From positions 47,088,514 through 47,152,513 of the forward strand of contig CM036618.1 in the NCBI GenBank assembly GCA_020746105.1: a stretch of DNA of 64,000 bases, in the 5' to 3' direction. Of this stretch, positions 51,001 through 61,909 are shown piece after piece; the stretch's first letter is position 1; the number at the start of each line of letters is the position of its first letter. The translations under genes were made by a program, and so were the position numbers. Source of the stretch: Trogon surrucura. Taxonomy: Eukaryota; Chordata; Aves; Trogoniformes; Trogonidae. Below the pieces are notes generated by a model. That model ran no database searches. It was not told the origin of the DNA and saw nothing but the letters and a program-made list of their open reading frames with translations.

Positions 51001-54000
51001 CTGGACTCAGTGAGCGTGACAGCACTGGTGAATGCATGACAGAGATTGGCAAAGATGGCTGAAAAGCTCAATGAAAAAAAAAGAGCTGTTTTCCTACACA
51101 GCTTTAAAGGAGGATTTTGAAAGCACTCTGAAGATTTATGTCACTTCTGCCACAGGGGGTTTGTTTAACTGTGGAGTGCTGGCTTTGTTAACCATGACTT
51201 GCAGTTCCATAGGCCTTTCTAGAGCTTTTGAATATTGTTTTCTGGAAAACAAAACAGAGAAAACAGAAACTTCACTCATTTAACCACAAATTCTTAGAGA
51301 CATTTGGATGCTGTATGAATGTGACTAACAAATTTTTTTTCAACTGTTTTGTCCTGGTTTAGGTATGTCCCTTGCAAATCTAAAACCGATATCAATACTT
51401 CAGAGGACGAGTAAGGACTTATTGGCCATGTTCCAGGTTTTTGAGTGTAAATGATATTTTAATGATTAACTATATATTCTTAACTGCTCAGAAGTCTGTT
51501 TTCAGTACCTCCAAGCATCTTGGCTAAGTGTTATTTGGCTTTGTAGAAACAGCCAAATTCTCAGCTACTCAAACCACTTTAGACTTCATTTTTTCAAGAT
51601 AACCATTCCTGAAAGTGTCTCACAAACACCATGTGCTGTTCTGATTTCTGAAGAACTCTTTTCCTTTAAATGCAGCATTAGTCCCAATTAAGTTACTCAA
51701 TGGTCTCTTTCACAAAGCCGTTGAATTTTATTTCACTTGGGTCTGTATCAAATAGAATGATGCTGCAATTACGTGTCTGAATTCACGATGCACATGCATA
51801 CCTGAAGAAGCGTTACCTACCCCAAATAACAAATGATATGGTGGATTACAGACTTTAGCACACCCTAGCTAAAGTAAAATGCACTAAAATCTTGTAGAGG
51901 TAGAGTGGCTGTGATGTTGCCAGGTGAAAATTAGGGATCTAGTCGAAGCTAGTGTCTATCTTAGACATAGTTTTTATGATTAGGTGAGCTACCTTGCAGG
52001 AATGTTCACCTCATCTCTCTGACCACAGAGAGAGTTAAAACTACTCAGACAAGACAACTGACTTGCAATGACTGGTGTTCTAGTATTACGTTCTCAACCA
52101 TGTCCTCTTCATTGGTGTAGAGTCACAAACCATCTAGATAATGGCCAGCTAAATAATATCTGATATGCCAAGGTCACAGCTCCTGACTGCAGACTTGAAT
52201 GACTATAGTAGTAGTCAGTGATCTCCTCTCTACCTTCCTGTGAGCAGAGGATATTTTTGTTGCTTTTGATTCTTATATTGAAAGAGATGGGCCAAATGGG
52301 GTTACCACAAAAAAGGTAACAGTTTTGTTAGCATTGACAAGGACAGGTACTACGCGACACCTTCAATTGCCAAGATTTGCAGAGGTATAATTGAGTATCT
52401 AAAAATCGTGAACATGGATTATAAAGAATTATTTTCTTAGTTTGGTTTTGGTCTGCTACTGTTTCAGTTGATAGGAACCAACAACAATAGCCGCAACAAG
52501 AAGCAAACTGGGAATTCTTTTGTATAGCTCTATAAACTCATACTTAATAGTGTGACATATCTTTCATAAGAGTTGGCAGGAATGCGTATGCTACTACAAC
52601 ACTTTTTGGGAAAAATAATACTGTGCATATGGATTAAATTTCAGAGGCTTATTGCTCTGTTTTGCAACCATTTTTCTTTAAATGCTCCAAAATAACTTCT
52701 TTCACCCTCTCTCCTCAGTTTGGATAACCAATTTTGTCATGCTTCCAGCTGCCTCCTTGTGTTGTCTGAATCCCTCCTCTTATTTCTACTTCATCTATCA
52801 AAATGTATTTGGCATTTTTTTTGACAGATGACAGTACTTCACTTCACTGAGGAGAGGAATATGGAATGCAGGAGATGAAAAGCAGCTGAAAAACACTTTG
52901 TTTCAGGATAAATGACTACATTTTCACCAACTACTCTCATAAACACACACTTCAAATCTTTGGACTGACAATAACATTTGGAAATTCCATTGAAATAGTG
53001 TTTTTTATCTGATAGTACCAAGCTTCTGAAAACGGAGTTTTGCAGCACTGCTGATCAGTCATACATCTTTCTTCTAAAAGTTTTCAAATTTAAGTTGAAA
53101 TTGTTTAATGGCTTTGCATTACATGCTGTCTGAATAAAATGTTCTTGATTCCTTGTGCACACTGAATGACCAGGTAAGCTGCACATTATCTCTGTGGTCC
53201 CTTCTGAGTTATTTGGCTTTTGCAGCTCTAAGTCACTGACAGCAGCACAAGAGCTAAGTGTTCCAGAAGGGCAGAGACTGCATTTATAAATTGCTGACTA
53301 CCAAATCAGTAGGAAAAGAGAAGCCTCACAGTGAAGAAATAATTACTCTGAAAGAAGAGAATATTTCCCAGTCTTTGATACTGAATACAGAAAACAGGCA
53401 ATATGGAAAATGTTTCTGTAGACTAAGTGCCTCCACATGCATTTTCATATAAATTCTTCTGTGTGTATGGGATGTCGTATAAGAAGTGTGCTTCCTAAAT
53501 TTGGTTTTTTTTCTGTCTTTTTTAAATACTTCCTTTCATGTCATTTTGCATCTGGAAATTCATTCAGAAAACAATGAGTAGACAAAGCACCAGCTCCCAG
53601 ATTTTACATACGTCCAATGCCATGCATAATTCTTGAGAAACTAGTTAAATTATATCACTTGCAAAACATTACTTTTGTCTTGCTATTTGCTTGAAGGATG
53701 ATAATAGTAATTTCTGTGCTTAAGAAACCAACTTATTGTAGTCACTTTAGAAATAAGTAGAAATAAGGAATGCGAGTTGCACTTTGTCCTGGCTTGAGCT
53801 AACTCTCGACACATTTATAGCTAATGATCTCCTGGAAGAAGACAACTGTCCTGTCAGAATGAAATATTGCAAATCTAAAAACCTAGTTTAGCTGTCTTTA
53901 GGATTAGGCTGTAGAGTTTTCAAGATCATAATCTGAGTTGAGCCACTACTGTTTGCTTAGATCTTACTTTACTTTCCTAGAGGTTTGTTTTGAAATGATC

Positions 54001-54939
54001 TTAAATTTTGGCTACCTTCACATGATGCATTGTGTATGTGAAAAATAAGCACCTGGGATCAATTTATGAAACTGGAATTCTAAAGAAAAGACATTTTTGT
54101 CTCTCAAATTGCCATTTTTACTCTATCTGGCTGAAGTTGTAGAAGAATCCTGAATCAGTACATCTCAATCTCTTAAGAAGAAACAGACAAGCCGTGATCA
54201 ATATTCATGTGCTTTTTTTTCTTGTAAGCTCATGTTATGACAGCAGGAGATTTGTTGTTTTTTGTCGTGACTTAAGAGAAAAATCTCAAGATTATGGCTT
54301 CTTTTTATTTGTTAGATTACTTGGGTATTAGTTTTATTAGCTATTTTAGTTTTACTTTTACATTACAGTAGTAGCTAGCAGGCCAAAGTCAGATCATGAT
54401 TCCAACATAAGAAATACAACATATGTATTTAGTGAGATGGATAAACCATCTTAGAAATATCCTCTTAAATGGGAAATCCAAGAATCAGAGGAAGAAAACA
54501 CAGCTGCAGAGATGTGAACTAAATTGCTCAAATTCATACTGAAATGATAATAAAGATTAGAACAGGCCTATTGTCTCCCAGTTTGTAGTCCAGTGTCACT
54601 GGGAAACCACTTCTCGTAACTGATCATGCCCTTTCATATATTTCTGTGATTTCAATTCAAGGTTTCTATGTATAAAGTGAAGATACTACTTTTAACTCCT
54701 GGTCCTCAAAGAATGAAGTGACAGAAACAAGTACAGTAATTTTTTTTTACACCAGAATAATGTTGCAGGCAAAGAGTGTCCATTCAGGGAATTCCACTTA
54801 AATAATTCTTTTAACAACATATATAAGGTCCCTTACAACCAAATGGTTCTAGTTTATTGCCAGTTAACAGACATAGTTAATTACTGATCTGGGTACTGAG
54901 AAAGAAAGAAGAGAGTAAATTAAATGAACACTTAAGGAA
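45059..54939. other. Long unique AT-rich stretch, no supported gene
   Basis: Nearly 10 kb with no element I can support. Simple runs are an A12-G-A9 run at 48499-48520 and an A21 run at 49664-49684. The open frames (up to 136 codons at 45256-45666, minus) are unrecognised. A weak CR1-tail-like string near 46800-46835 was not accepted. Confidence 0.55.
49664..49684 (+). repeat. Poly-A run (21 nt)
   Basis: Twenty-one consecutive A residues followed by 'ggtaaaaaa'. No transposon body or processed-gene sequence is recognisable upstream, so it is not called as a retroposon tail. Confidence 0.8.
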
Positions 54940-55600
54940 AAGTCCTTTCTTTCCCCTTTCCCAGGCTCAGCTTCAATCCAGGCACTCTTCCTCGTTTCCA
55001 CTTCCCTCATTTGCAGCACAGGTTAAGGTCAGGACTCTTGGTGCAGTGTCCTGAGACTGGACATGGCACCTCGTGACTTTTTCCTTCTTCTTTCCTTCTT
55101 ACTCTCCTGCACCTCCTTTCTTGTTTGTTTTATCTGTCCTGGAGTGATTTCCTCCATGGGCTGCAGTCCCTCAGGATATCCCTGTCCTAGTATGGTTTGC
55201 CCATAGCCCTAGTCACTTGGGGTGTCTCTGTCCTGGCATGGGTTGCAAGCAGCTACAGTCCTCCAGAGACATACCTCCTTCTGTATGGAGGAGTGTCTCC
55301 TGCTGTGCCCCCAGCAATATCCCCTTCCATATGCTTCCTTCTGCATTTTTCTCTGTGGGTACTCCCATGGTGTCCCCCATTCGTGTGCCCTCCTGTGCCT
55401 CCTGCCCCAAGCAGCTATTGTCTTTTTTCTTCAGTAAGTTTGACCAGAGGCACCATGTGCTCCTTTGATGGGCTGAGGTCTGACAGGAGATGGGATACTT
55501 CATCGGTGGTTGTGACCAGCACAGGGCAATTCCAGCTGTCTTCTCAGAAATACCTGTGGCCCCTGCTACCAAAACCCAGCTGCATATTCCCAGCATGAGT
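54940..55600 (+). mobile_element. Diverged LTR-like avian repeat with tandem-unit region
   Basis: The layout follows a widespread avian retroviral repeat as I remember it. First comes a 'tttcccaggctcagcttca' section. Next are loosely repeated units built on 'ctgtcct.g.atgg' with 'ccatgggctgcagtcc' and 'tgggttgcaagcagctacag'. Last is a closing section with 'tcttctcagaaatacctgtg' and 'cccctgctaccaaaaccca'. The copy is heavily diverged. I see no TG...CA ends or target duplication, so the boundaries are approximate. Open frames on both strands (133 and 127 codons) are by-products of its GC-richer composition. Family assignment rests on memory of the pattern, not on a search. Confidence 0.5.
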
Positions 55601-58600
55601 AGGTGTGCTCTACATCATGTGACTAAGGCTAGGAAGCTGATTAAGAAGCTGTTCTTTGGGAGAAAGAAAGAGCATTTTGTATTCAGTGGCAACCATAGAG
55701 CATTTTAATAATGAAGTGTTTAATGACAAAATGACACATGAATAGACTTTGTGAATTACCTCAATTATGGTGGGTGGTAACTCAGTCCGTGTGGCACTGA
55801 ATCACATGCCATGATCATCAGTAGTTTTCAATTTACTTGAGACTTTCAGATTAAAAATTCTGCTTCATGAGTTTTCAGTGCTGGGCAGCCATGTTGGGAT
55901 TACCAGTGTTACAGAAGAGAATTTCAGAGATCAGGGATAACTGCATCATGTGATATAGTCACTAACTTCCCACCTTCTACCGCTCCACCACCATGCACCA
56001 ACTTGTCAGACACTGGTATGTTCTCTCCTGCTCCCAGTGTGCAAGTCTAGTAGGTGTCCAGACATGCAAATTTGTCATTTTCCCCCAAACAAGTAGCATT
56101 TGGTAATGTCTTATCTTTTTTTTTTTTATTTTCAATGCCTCTCTGTTACTGGAACACTACTTTTCAGGAGATTTTGTGTAGCATGAGGGCCTCCTTGTAG
56201 GATTTGTAAGAGAAACCATTCTTTAGAGCGCTCTGTCTTTTTGCTTCAAGAAGAACATATTTCTTATATTTCTGTCTTAGAGCAAGGTATATTATAGCCA
56301 GACAGAGAGGTACTTAGAAAAAAGTATTGATTTTATTTCTATGTTGCATTGGTTATTCCCATGTACACCACCATTAGTCATACCCAGGAATTTTCTTGCT
56401 GAGAAATGGCAAGACAGACTGGTTTAGAATGGCTCTGCATCTGTTCTAAATTACACTAGGATAAGACTGTGAACTCTTCCAGTTTTTAACTGTCTGAAGG
56501 TTTAGTTTTAGCATGAGACTATATGCAAATCTAGCCTCAATTCCCTGTTGAAATTCTTCACTGTTTTGTTGATGTCAGAATTAGTAAGGAAAATTACCAT
56601 GAAAAAAAAATCCCTGAAAACAGAAAAACAGAACAGTGCAAAGAGAAATAGACTGGCAGGAAATTTTAAAATGTGTAAAATATGAAATGATATGAAAACA
56701 AAAAGTCAACAGATGGTTTCAGCATAAAAACTAGAAGGGTTTTCTAGCCTTTATTTATTTCATGAGCTCAGTATTGAGAGGTGCAAGTTTCCATCTGGTA
56801 ATAGAATTTTACAAATAATTTAAGAAGAAAGGTGTAATATGTATTTAATGACATGTTCATGTTGATGATCAAAGTATTTTTTTCTGACCATTTTTTTCTT
56901 TATGGTATTATTTTTCATCCTTGTCTATTTTATCCGGTTCTTCTGTCCCTCCCTGACTCCTGTGTTGCACAATTTTGCTAAAAATTTTCTTAGACTATTA
57001 CAGACTGTATGTACTTGCTGAAGACAGTGATTCTTCAGTGATTCTTCACTGAAGTGATTCTTCAGGTTTTTTTCATTCTTCCTGTCCCCTCCTTCATCAG
57101 CCCACCACAAGTTTTAGAACTGGGAAGAAGTTGAATTTCACAGGTTCTGTCTATATTCTCAATGTTTGTTCTTATCCTAATTCCATGAAACTTGGATACG
57201 CTGCTTATGGATGTATATGTACACGAAGAGTATTGGGCATATGCTCCTTCCCTAAATCAGTAAAAGCCTGCCACTTCTCAACGACATGGCACAGAGAACA
57301 GCTGTGGCAGAATGCTATCTGGGGACACTTCTTTCTGCAAGGAAAGAAAGAAAGGCAAGAAGAAATATGTTAGACAAGAATAGAAGAATTACAAAGGTTA
57401 AATGACCTTGGTAAGGCTTTTTGTCCCTTCATGCCTCCATTTATCCCCTCAGCCACTGCTTTGTCTATCTAAAGCACAGTTGCAAGCACAGTGATCTCTC
57501 AGGGCTTTAAGCTCTGCTGTAATGTTAGTATGTCACCTATTTTCATCTATCAGCATTGCTGAGACATTTAATAGAAAATTTCACAGATTTTTGGAAGGTG
57601 TGTTTCACCATGGGCACTTTATAGACGTCAAGTTTACCTTTGCCTGATAGAGAGGTGAATGATATTAAAGAAAGATCCTATATCCCTTGCGGACAGTTAG
57701 AAACCTTCCACTGAACTGGGCAAGACTTGTATCTGGCATTTTAATGTGACACAAGGCAGCACGTGCTCACTGCAATGCTTCCTGCCTTCATATTCCAGTG
57801 CTGGTTTGTCAGTAAACACAGCAGGAGAGGAAAAGTGGCTCTGAGCCCTGCTATGTGCACACTCAGTTCCCGTGTTTTTCTCCTTTATTAACCTCCAATT
57901 CATAAGTGAGTTTAGAGAGGCTTAGCAATGCTATTGGCAAGTGCTTCAGCTCCAGTAGCTTTTATATTCAGTGTTGAAAATGTCGATCTTTTGACATTCA
58001 TCTCATCATAGCAAAATGTGGTGTTTGGCAGAAGCTAATATCCTGTGGTTGCACAGCTCACTGCTCTGATATTTTGATTGTTTCCCCTATTTTTATTCAT
58101 CCCTGTGATTCAGAGTGAAAGAGGTTAAACACCGTTCTCTTGTATGCTGTCTAAAGACGCTGCGTCCTTTCCCTTGTGTACATGGGATCTGTGTGAATCA
58201 GTACTGCTCGTAATTACTCTGTACAGATAGTTACAGCAGAAGTAACTAAATTATTAGTCAGTTGGACTAGCCCCATCTGCCATATACCTTGGAGACCCCA
58301 CAGTACCGTTACAGGAAAACGGTCTCCTGTTGCTGGATAATGGTCTCCTGTTGCTATGCAAATGCAAAGTCAAAACAAATGTGAATGATGACATTTTACA
58401 GAGTAAACATAGAACTGAGCATGCTTCTGATAAATTTTTCATCAAAAAGATTTTCTGTTTCCTAAGCAAGTGAAATGAATACATTCTAAGGCAACATCAT
58501 GTCGTAGATGAAAACAGAAATACAGCTCTAATATTTGATATACCTAGTGAGATGAGAGTTGTTATCCTTTTACAGCTTATGTGCCAAATACCGATTTCTT

Positions 58601-58791
58601 TCTGTGATTTCAAGGTCAGTCACCCTCTGATAGGTATCGCTCCTTACAGCTGTCCTGTTACCTCTTTTTCAGTCTTCCTTTTGATTTCTTTTCATGTTTC
58701 TGTGCAATCTTCCCTTACTGGGTAAGAAACAGTTTTCTAGTTAGTATTTGTTGTTTGGTATGCCCTCCATTGTATCTACAGAATACTTTCA
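55601..58791. other. Unique AT-rich DNA, small tandem motifs
   Basis: No gene recognised. Small structures include three copies of 'tgattcttca' at 57027-57065 and a 14-bp repeat GGTCTCCTGTTGCT at 58321-58334 and 58342-58355. An exact octamer motif ATGCAAAT follows at 58356-58363. Confidence 0.55.
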
Positions 58792-58797
58792 GGCCAC

Positions 58798-59198
58798 TGA
58801 AGAGGGTCCCTTTGGAGAGCTGGCCAAGTTAACGATCATCACACCAATATGGCTACAGATCGTCCTCCCTTTATTGCTCCGGACAGCTCAATATATACAG
58901 TTCAGCAGTGTCCCCGCGCCTGCCCCTTAACAGAGTTGGTCAGTTACAGGTTTACACACGCCAGCGTTTTATTGGATAGTGCCATTCAGCTATGCAGGCG
59001 GCTCTCGCCCTCCCTTCTCCCCCTGGGGCCAGCACCTCCAGCCAAGCATCTAGCAAAGCTCTCACAAAACAGATAAAACCTCCTCCTCCCTGTGTTCCAA
59101 GGCAGCTTCAAGGAAAGAGCCTCTGTTTAGGCCTAAGCTGGGTTGTCCACACTTTTAAAGTTATACCGCACCTCTGCTCCACAAGAAATTCCTCTACA
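58798..59198 (-). repeat. Provirus 3' LTR (401 bp)
   Basis: On the minus strand it starts TGTAGAGGAATTTC and ends CCCTCTTCA. A CCAAT string (complement at 58971-58975), a TATATAT box (complement within 58888-58897) and an AATAAA signal (complement 58870-58875) follow in that order. This places the U3 promoter about 300 bp in and leaves a short R-U5 of about 75 bp. It is identical to the other LTR except at 58813, 58821 and 58822, all close to the U5 end. Confidence 0.93.
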
Positions 59199-59200
59199 TA

Positions 59201-59217
59201 TCCCCCTTTTTCTTTTT
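59201..59217 (-). promoter_or_regulatory. Polypurine tract
   Basis: On the minus strand this reads as A-rich then G-rich purines (AAAAAGAAAAAGGGGGA), immediately upstream of the 3' LTR and separated from it by two bases. This is the position and composition of a retroviral plus-strand primer. The env reading frame runs through it into the LTR. Confidence 0.88.
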
Positions 59218-59690
59218 GGACAACCCAGGCTTCATCCGCTAGCTTGCTTATAATTTTCTTGATTATACTTATCAAACAACTAAACATAACTAAGCCTATA
59301 ACAATTAAAACTGCAATAACCAAAAATGCCTTAACTAAACTCTTAATTCATCCTGTCAAAGTTCTCACACCCATCACCCTAAATCATACTTTGATCCTTA
59401 ATCACACACTTCTAACAAAGCAAAAGGCAGCTGGTTTCCCTGCCTTGCTTCTAGCTAAAGAAAGATCACTCTGCTGGTTAGTACATAAACCTTAACACCT
59501 ACTATGTGGCTTTGATTACACAACCAATATAAGCTTCATTGTTAGTCACGCAAAGAGGATACATATTAATACAACAGGTAACATTGAGAACAGTCACATT
59601 TTCCCATAATTGCTCTGCCATCAGCCGTAAGCATCTTCTGCCAGTCCAACCCATGTCGTCGTTGGTAATCGGTACTTCAGGGTCCCATCA
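59203..59690 (-). pseudogene. env remnant (surface fragment and transmembrane tail)
   Basis: Two pieces are visible on the minus strand. One, from about 59690 to 59502, contains the string LWENVTVLNVTCC, with one or two N-linked glycosylation sites and paired Cys, and ends at TAG. The other, about 59344-59203, has a hydrophobic span (FLVIAVLIVIGLVMFSCLI) followed by the basic KK.I..K. This is typical of an Env membrane anchor and start of the cytoplasmic tail, and its frame continues through the polypurine tract. Between them all frames are interrupted by stops. Most of SU and TM is missing. Assignment to env rests on position, anchor and glycosylation pattern. Confidence 0.7.
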
Positions 59691-59795
59691 CGTCACTGGG
59701 TGAAACAGAGGGGTTCAACAGGCAGGCCCAGTGCACGTTCGTGTTGCTGCTGCGCTGTTGAAGTGACAGGATGCTGCACAGCCACATCATGCAGG

Positions 59796-60791
59796 ATCAT
59801 GAGGTTCCCAGGTCCCTTAGCCGTTATTAATAATAACAGGACACGCAATCGAACTGGCTGCTTCCCAATCTCCCTCTGTTATAGCGTCTCTGATGACACC
59901 GCTCCATCGCTGTTGCAAAGGATCCTTTATGGTTCAAGCTTGAAAACCAGGCTTGAGTGAGGGAGCTGATGGTAATGGGGGAGCTGAACTGGTTTAAGGG
60001 TTTCTTCTATTTCTTGCTGTCTAGTTGATAATTCAGCGAGTTTGTTCAGCATCTCTTTCAGGGGTTCGTCCTGATCTTCCTTCTTCCCCTCCCCCTTTTT
60101 ATTTTTTTTTTTTTTTTTCTTATTAGCTCAAGTATTACTTCAATCACGCTGTTATCACACAGTGAGAGCAGACTTTCCCCGGTCTGTTTTGATCACACTC
60201 TCCCGTTCACTCCCATGCACATCTGGTGTACAAGAAGCGTCTTATCTTCATTCTCACGGACAAGCTCTCAACATGAGCTGTACCTGGCTGGTCAGGGTCT
60301 CTTTTCATAATTAGCAAGCAAGAGTTATGCACTTGTTTAGAAAAGAGCTCAGCTCAAGGACGAAAGTCTTAATTCTGCAACGCAGTGCAGTTTCTCCTTT
60401 TTCTTTTTTTTTTTTTTTTTTTTTTTCTTCCACCCAGTCGGGACGAGCAGGGAGTTTCTTCCTTTGCCTTTTTCCTTTCCTGCCCTCCCCACAACGCTTC
60501 GATCGCTGCCGCAGCAACTTTCTTTTCTGCTTGCATGATTTCTAGAGTGCGTATTACGGTTTTCCAAACTGTTCCTAGTTCTTTTGCTTCCTTTCCTTCT
60601 TTTCCTCCCTCTAGAGTACAGTCCCACAAAAAGTCTCCTACTTCACGCCATTCCGTGGAACTAAAGATTAATGGCGGGTCGTCCATTTTCTCCCGTTTCC
60701 GAGCCCATGGGGCTAATACGTCTCGCTCCTTTACTTTTTCTCCTCTCTTAGAGAGTATACTAAGGAGGTGAGTTGCTGTGTCCGTTTCCAT
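59796..60791 (-). pseudogene. gag remnant (matrix, middle region, start of capsid)
   Basis: The likely start is the Met at 60791 (METDTATHLL...), about 175 nt after the primer site. An upstream in-frame Met at 60932 would lie only 34 nt from that site. The first ~100 residues resemble the betaretroviral matrix: 'LLSILSKRGEKV', then 'WREVGDFLWD' and 'VWKTVIRTLEIMQAE'. A poly-A run in the sense strand (60404-60426) encodes a Lys block, and the frame ends at 60369. Further on, a charged coiled-coil-like piece (near 60030, 'DEPLKEMLNKLAELS') and early capsid motifs are readable: 'RWSGVIRDAITEGDWEAA' ending near 59856, then 'WEPHD' at 59796-59810. They lie in shifted or stopped frames. Capsid ends abruptly after WEPHD, which marks the deletion point. 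Confidence 0.78.
60404..60426 (-). repeat. A23 homopolymer inside gag (sense strand)
   Basis: Twenty-three T on the plus strand, that is A23 in the gag sense strand. A second tract in the same element has 17 T at 60102-60118 plus a T5 block. Such long homopolymers are unusual inside a retroviral gene and are prone to slippage, so the exact length and reading frame here are uncertain. Confidence 0.8.
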
Positions 60792-60965
60792 CGCGGTCTT
60801 ACCTTGGCAGGGGCTTGATCGGCCTCTCAAGCTCTGGTCTCCGGTGCCCTTTTGGTCACACTCGGAACTCTCCTGCCTCCAGCTCTCCGGCTCCCAAATC
60901 GGCTCACGTCCGATGCTTCGGAGTCTTCCCACATTTAAGCAATCCGCATTTAAGCGTCCATAGAG

Positions 60966-60985
60966 GGTCCCTTGTTCAGGCGCCA
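60966..60985 (-). promoter_or_regulatory. tRNA-Lys-like primer-binding site
   Basis: Minus-strand TGGCGCCTGAACAAGGGAC begins two bases after the 5' LTR. It matches the well-known Lys-3 primer site (TGGCGCCCGAACAGGGAC) except for C-to-T at the eighth base and one extra A. It would prime minus-strand DNA synthesis. The mismatches may be post-integration mutations or a variant tRNA. Confidence 0.85.
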
Positions 60986-60987
60986 GA

Positions 60988-61388
60988 TGAAGAGGGTCCC
61001 TTCGGAGAGCCAGCCAAGTTAACGATCATCACACCAATATGGCTACAGATCGTCCTCCCTTTATTGCTCCGGACAGCTCAATATATACAGTTCAGCAGTG
61101 TCCCCGCGCCTGCCCCTTAACAGAGTTGGTCAGTTACAGGTTTACACACGCCAGCGTTTTATTGGATAGTGCCATTCAGCTATGCAGGCGGCTCTCGCCC
61201 TCCCTTCTCCCCCTGGGGCCAGCACCTCCAGCCAAGCATCTAGCAAAGCTCTCACAAAACAGATAAAACCTCCTCCTCCCTGTGTTCCAAGGCAGCTTCA
61301 AGGAAAGAGCCTCTGTTTAGGCCTAAGCTGGGTTGTCCACACTTTTAAAGTTATACCGCACCTCTGCTCCACAAGAAATTCCTCTACA
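60988..61388 (-). repeat. Provirus 5' LTR (401 bp)
   Basis: Same length and signals as the 3' copy. The AATAAA complement is at 61060-61065, with the TATA-type box just upstream on the minus strand. Differences from the 3' LTR are limited to 61003, 61011 and 61012. The 12 bp AGAGGGTCCCTT near its U5 end (60991-61002) occur again at 60962-60973, overlapping the primer-binding site. Confidence 0.93.
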
Positions 61389-61394
61389 GGCCAC

Positions 61395-61909
61395 ATTATG
61401 TCTTTTTTAAAAATCCATTTATACTATTGAACTAGAGCCTATACTTCAGATTTCTTTGGGAACAGAAGAGAAGGAAAAAAAAAAAAGCCATCGAACAGAC
61501 CAAATAGAAAAAAAAGGAAAGGAGAGACTGTCAGGAAATTTGTCACGGCTTCCTGATCTTGTCTGGTTCCAGCTTAAGGACCGATCAGAGTGGTCAACAT
61601 TGTTGTTCACCTTGGACTTGCTGGCATTGGTTCTCCAGAAGAGAGACAAGTACGATCAGTCTGGAGGTTCACAGCCTCACCACAGGAAATGACTCCTCTA
61701 AACTTCACTGTGCCTTTACTGATTCTTGAAAGACTATGTGCACAGCAGTTGGAGAATATCTGTACATCATGTCAACCCTCCTCATATGAGTCTTGGCTGT
61801 CAAAGAGGTGTTCCAGCCTCAGACTCCACCATATTATATAATGTTATAATGTTTCGGTAAGTACATTAACAACAACAGGAAGACCATGGAGAATCCTCAT
61901 CCTTTATTG
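61395..61909. other. Unique spacer between provirus and CR1
   Basis: About 515 bp, with an A12-type run near 61477 and no recognised gene. Short plus- and minus-strand open frames overlap and match nothing known. Confidence 0.5.

Larger units (their letters stand above)
58798..61388 (-). mobile_element. Compact class II (ERVK-like) provirus with both LTRs, 6-bp TSD
   Basis: A complete LTR-to-LTR insertion of 2591 bp on the minus strand, flanked by exact GGCCAC duplications (58792-58797 and 61389-61394). In minus-strand order it has a 401-bp 5' LTR (60988-61388), a tRNA-Lys-like primer-binding site (60966-60985), a leader, gag matrix, a degraded gag middle and early capsid. A short env remnant, a polypurine tract (59201-59217) and a 401-bp 3' LTR (58798-59198) follow. 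Protease, RT, RNase H and integrase are absent, so about 1.8 kb remains of an internal region that is normally several kb. The 6-bp duplication, the Lys-type primer site and the Gag similarity fit betaretrovirus-like ERVK. The LTRs differ at only three positions, so it is young. It cannot be autonomous. Confidence 0.92.

Noticed and set aside
51349-51375. 'tgtcctggtttaggtatg' resembles an LTR start
   Set aside because: Only the first dozen bases fit; nothing downstream aligns with the LTRs in this window.
53787-53860. 'tgtcctggcttgagctaact' resembles an avian LTR start
   Set aside because: No matching LTR body, CA end or target duplication follows.
55197-55598. Overlapping 133- and 127-codon open frames on both strands
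   Set aside because: They lie in a GC-richer LTR-like repeat. Both strands are open because of composition, and no protein family is recognised.
58992-59495. 167-codon plus-strand open frame
   Set aside because: It runs antisense through the provirus 3' LTR and env tail; it is a shadow of the minus-strand element.
60385-61120. Plus-strand open frames of 128 and 115 codons
   Set aside because: They are antisense to gag, the leader and the 5' LTR of the provirus.
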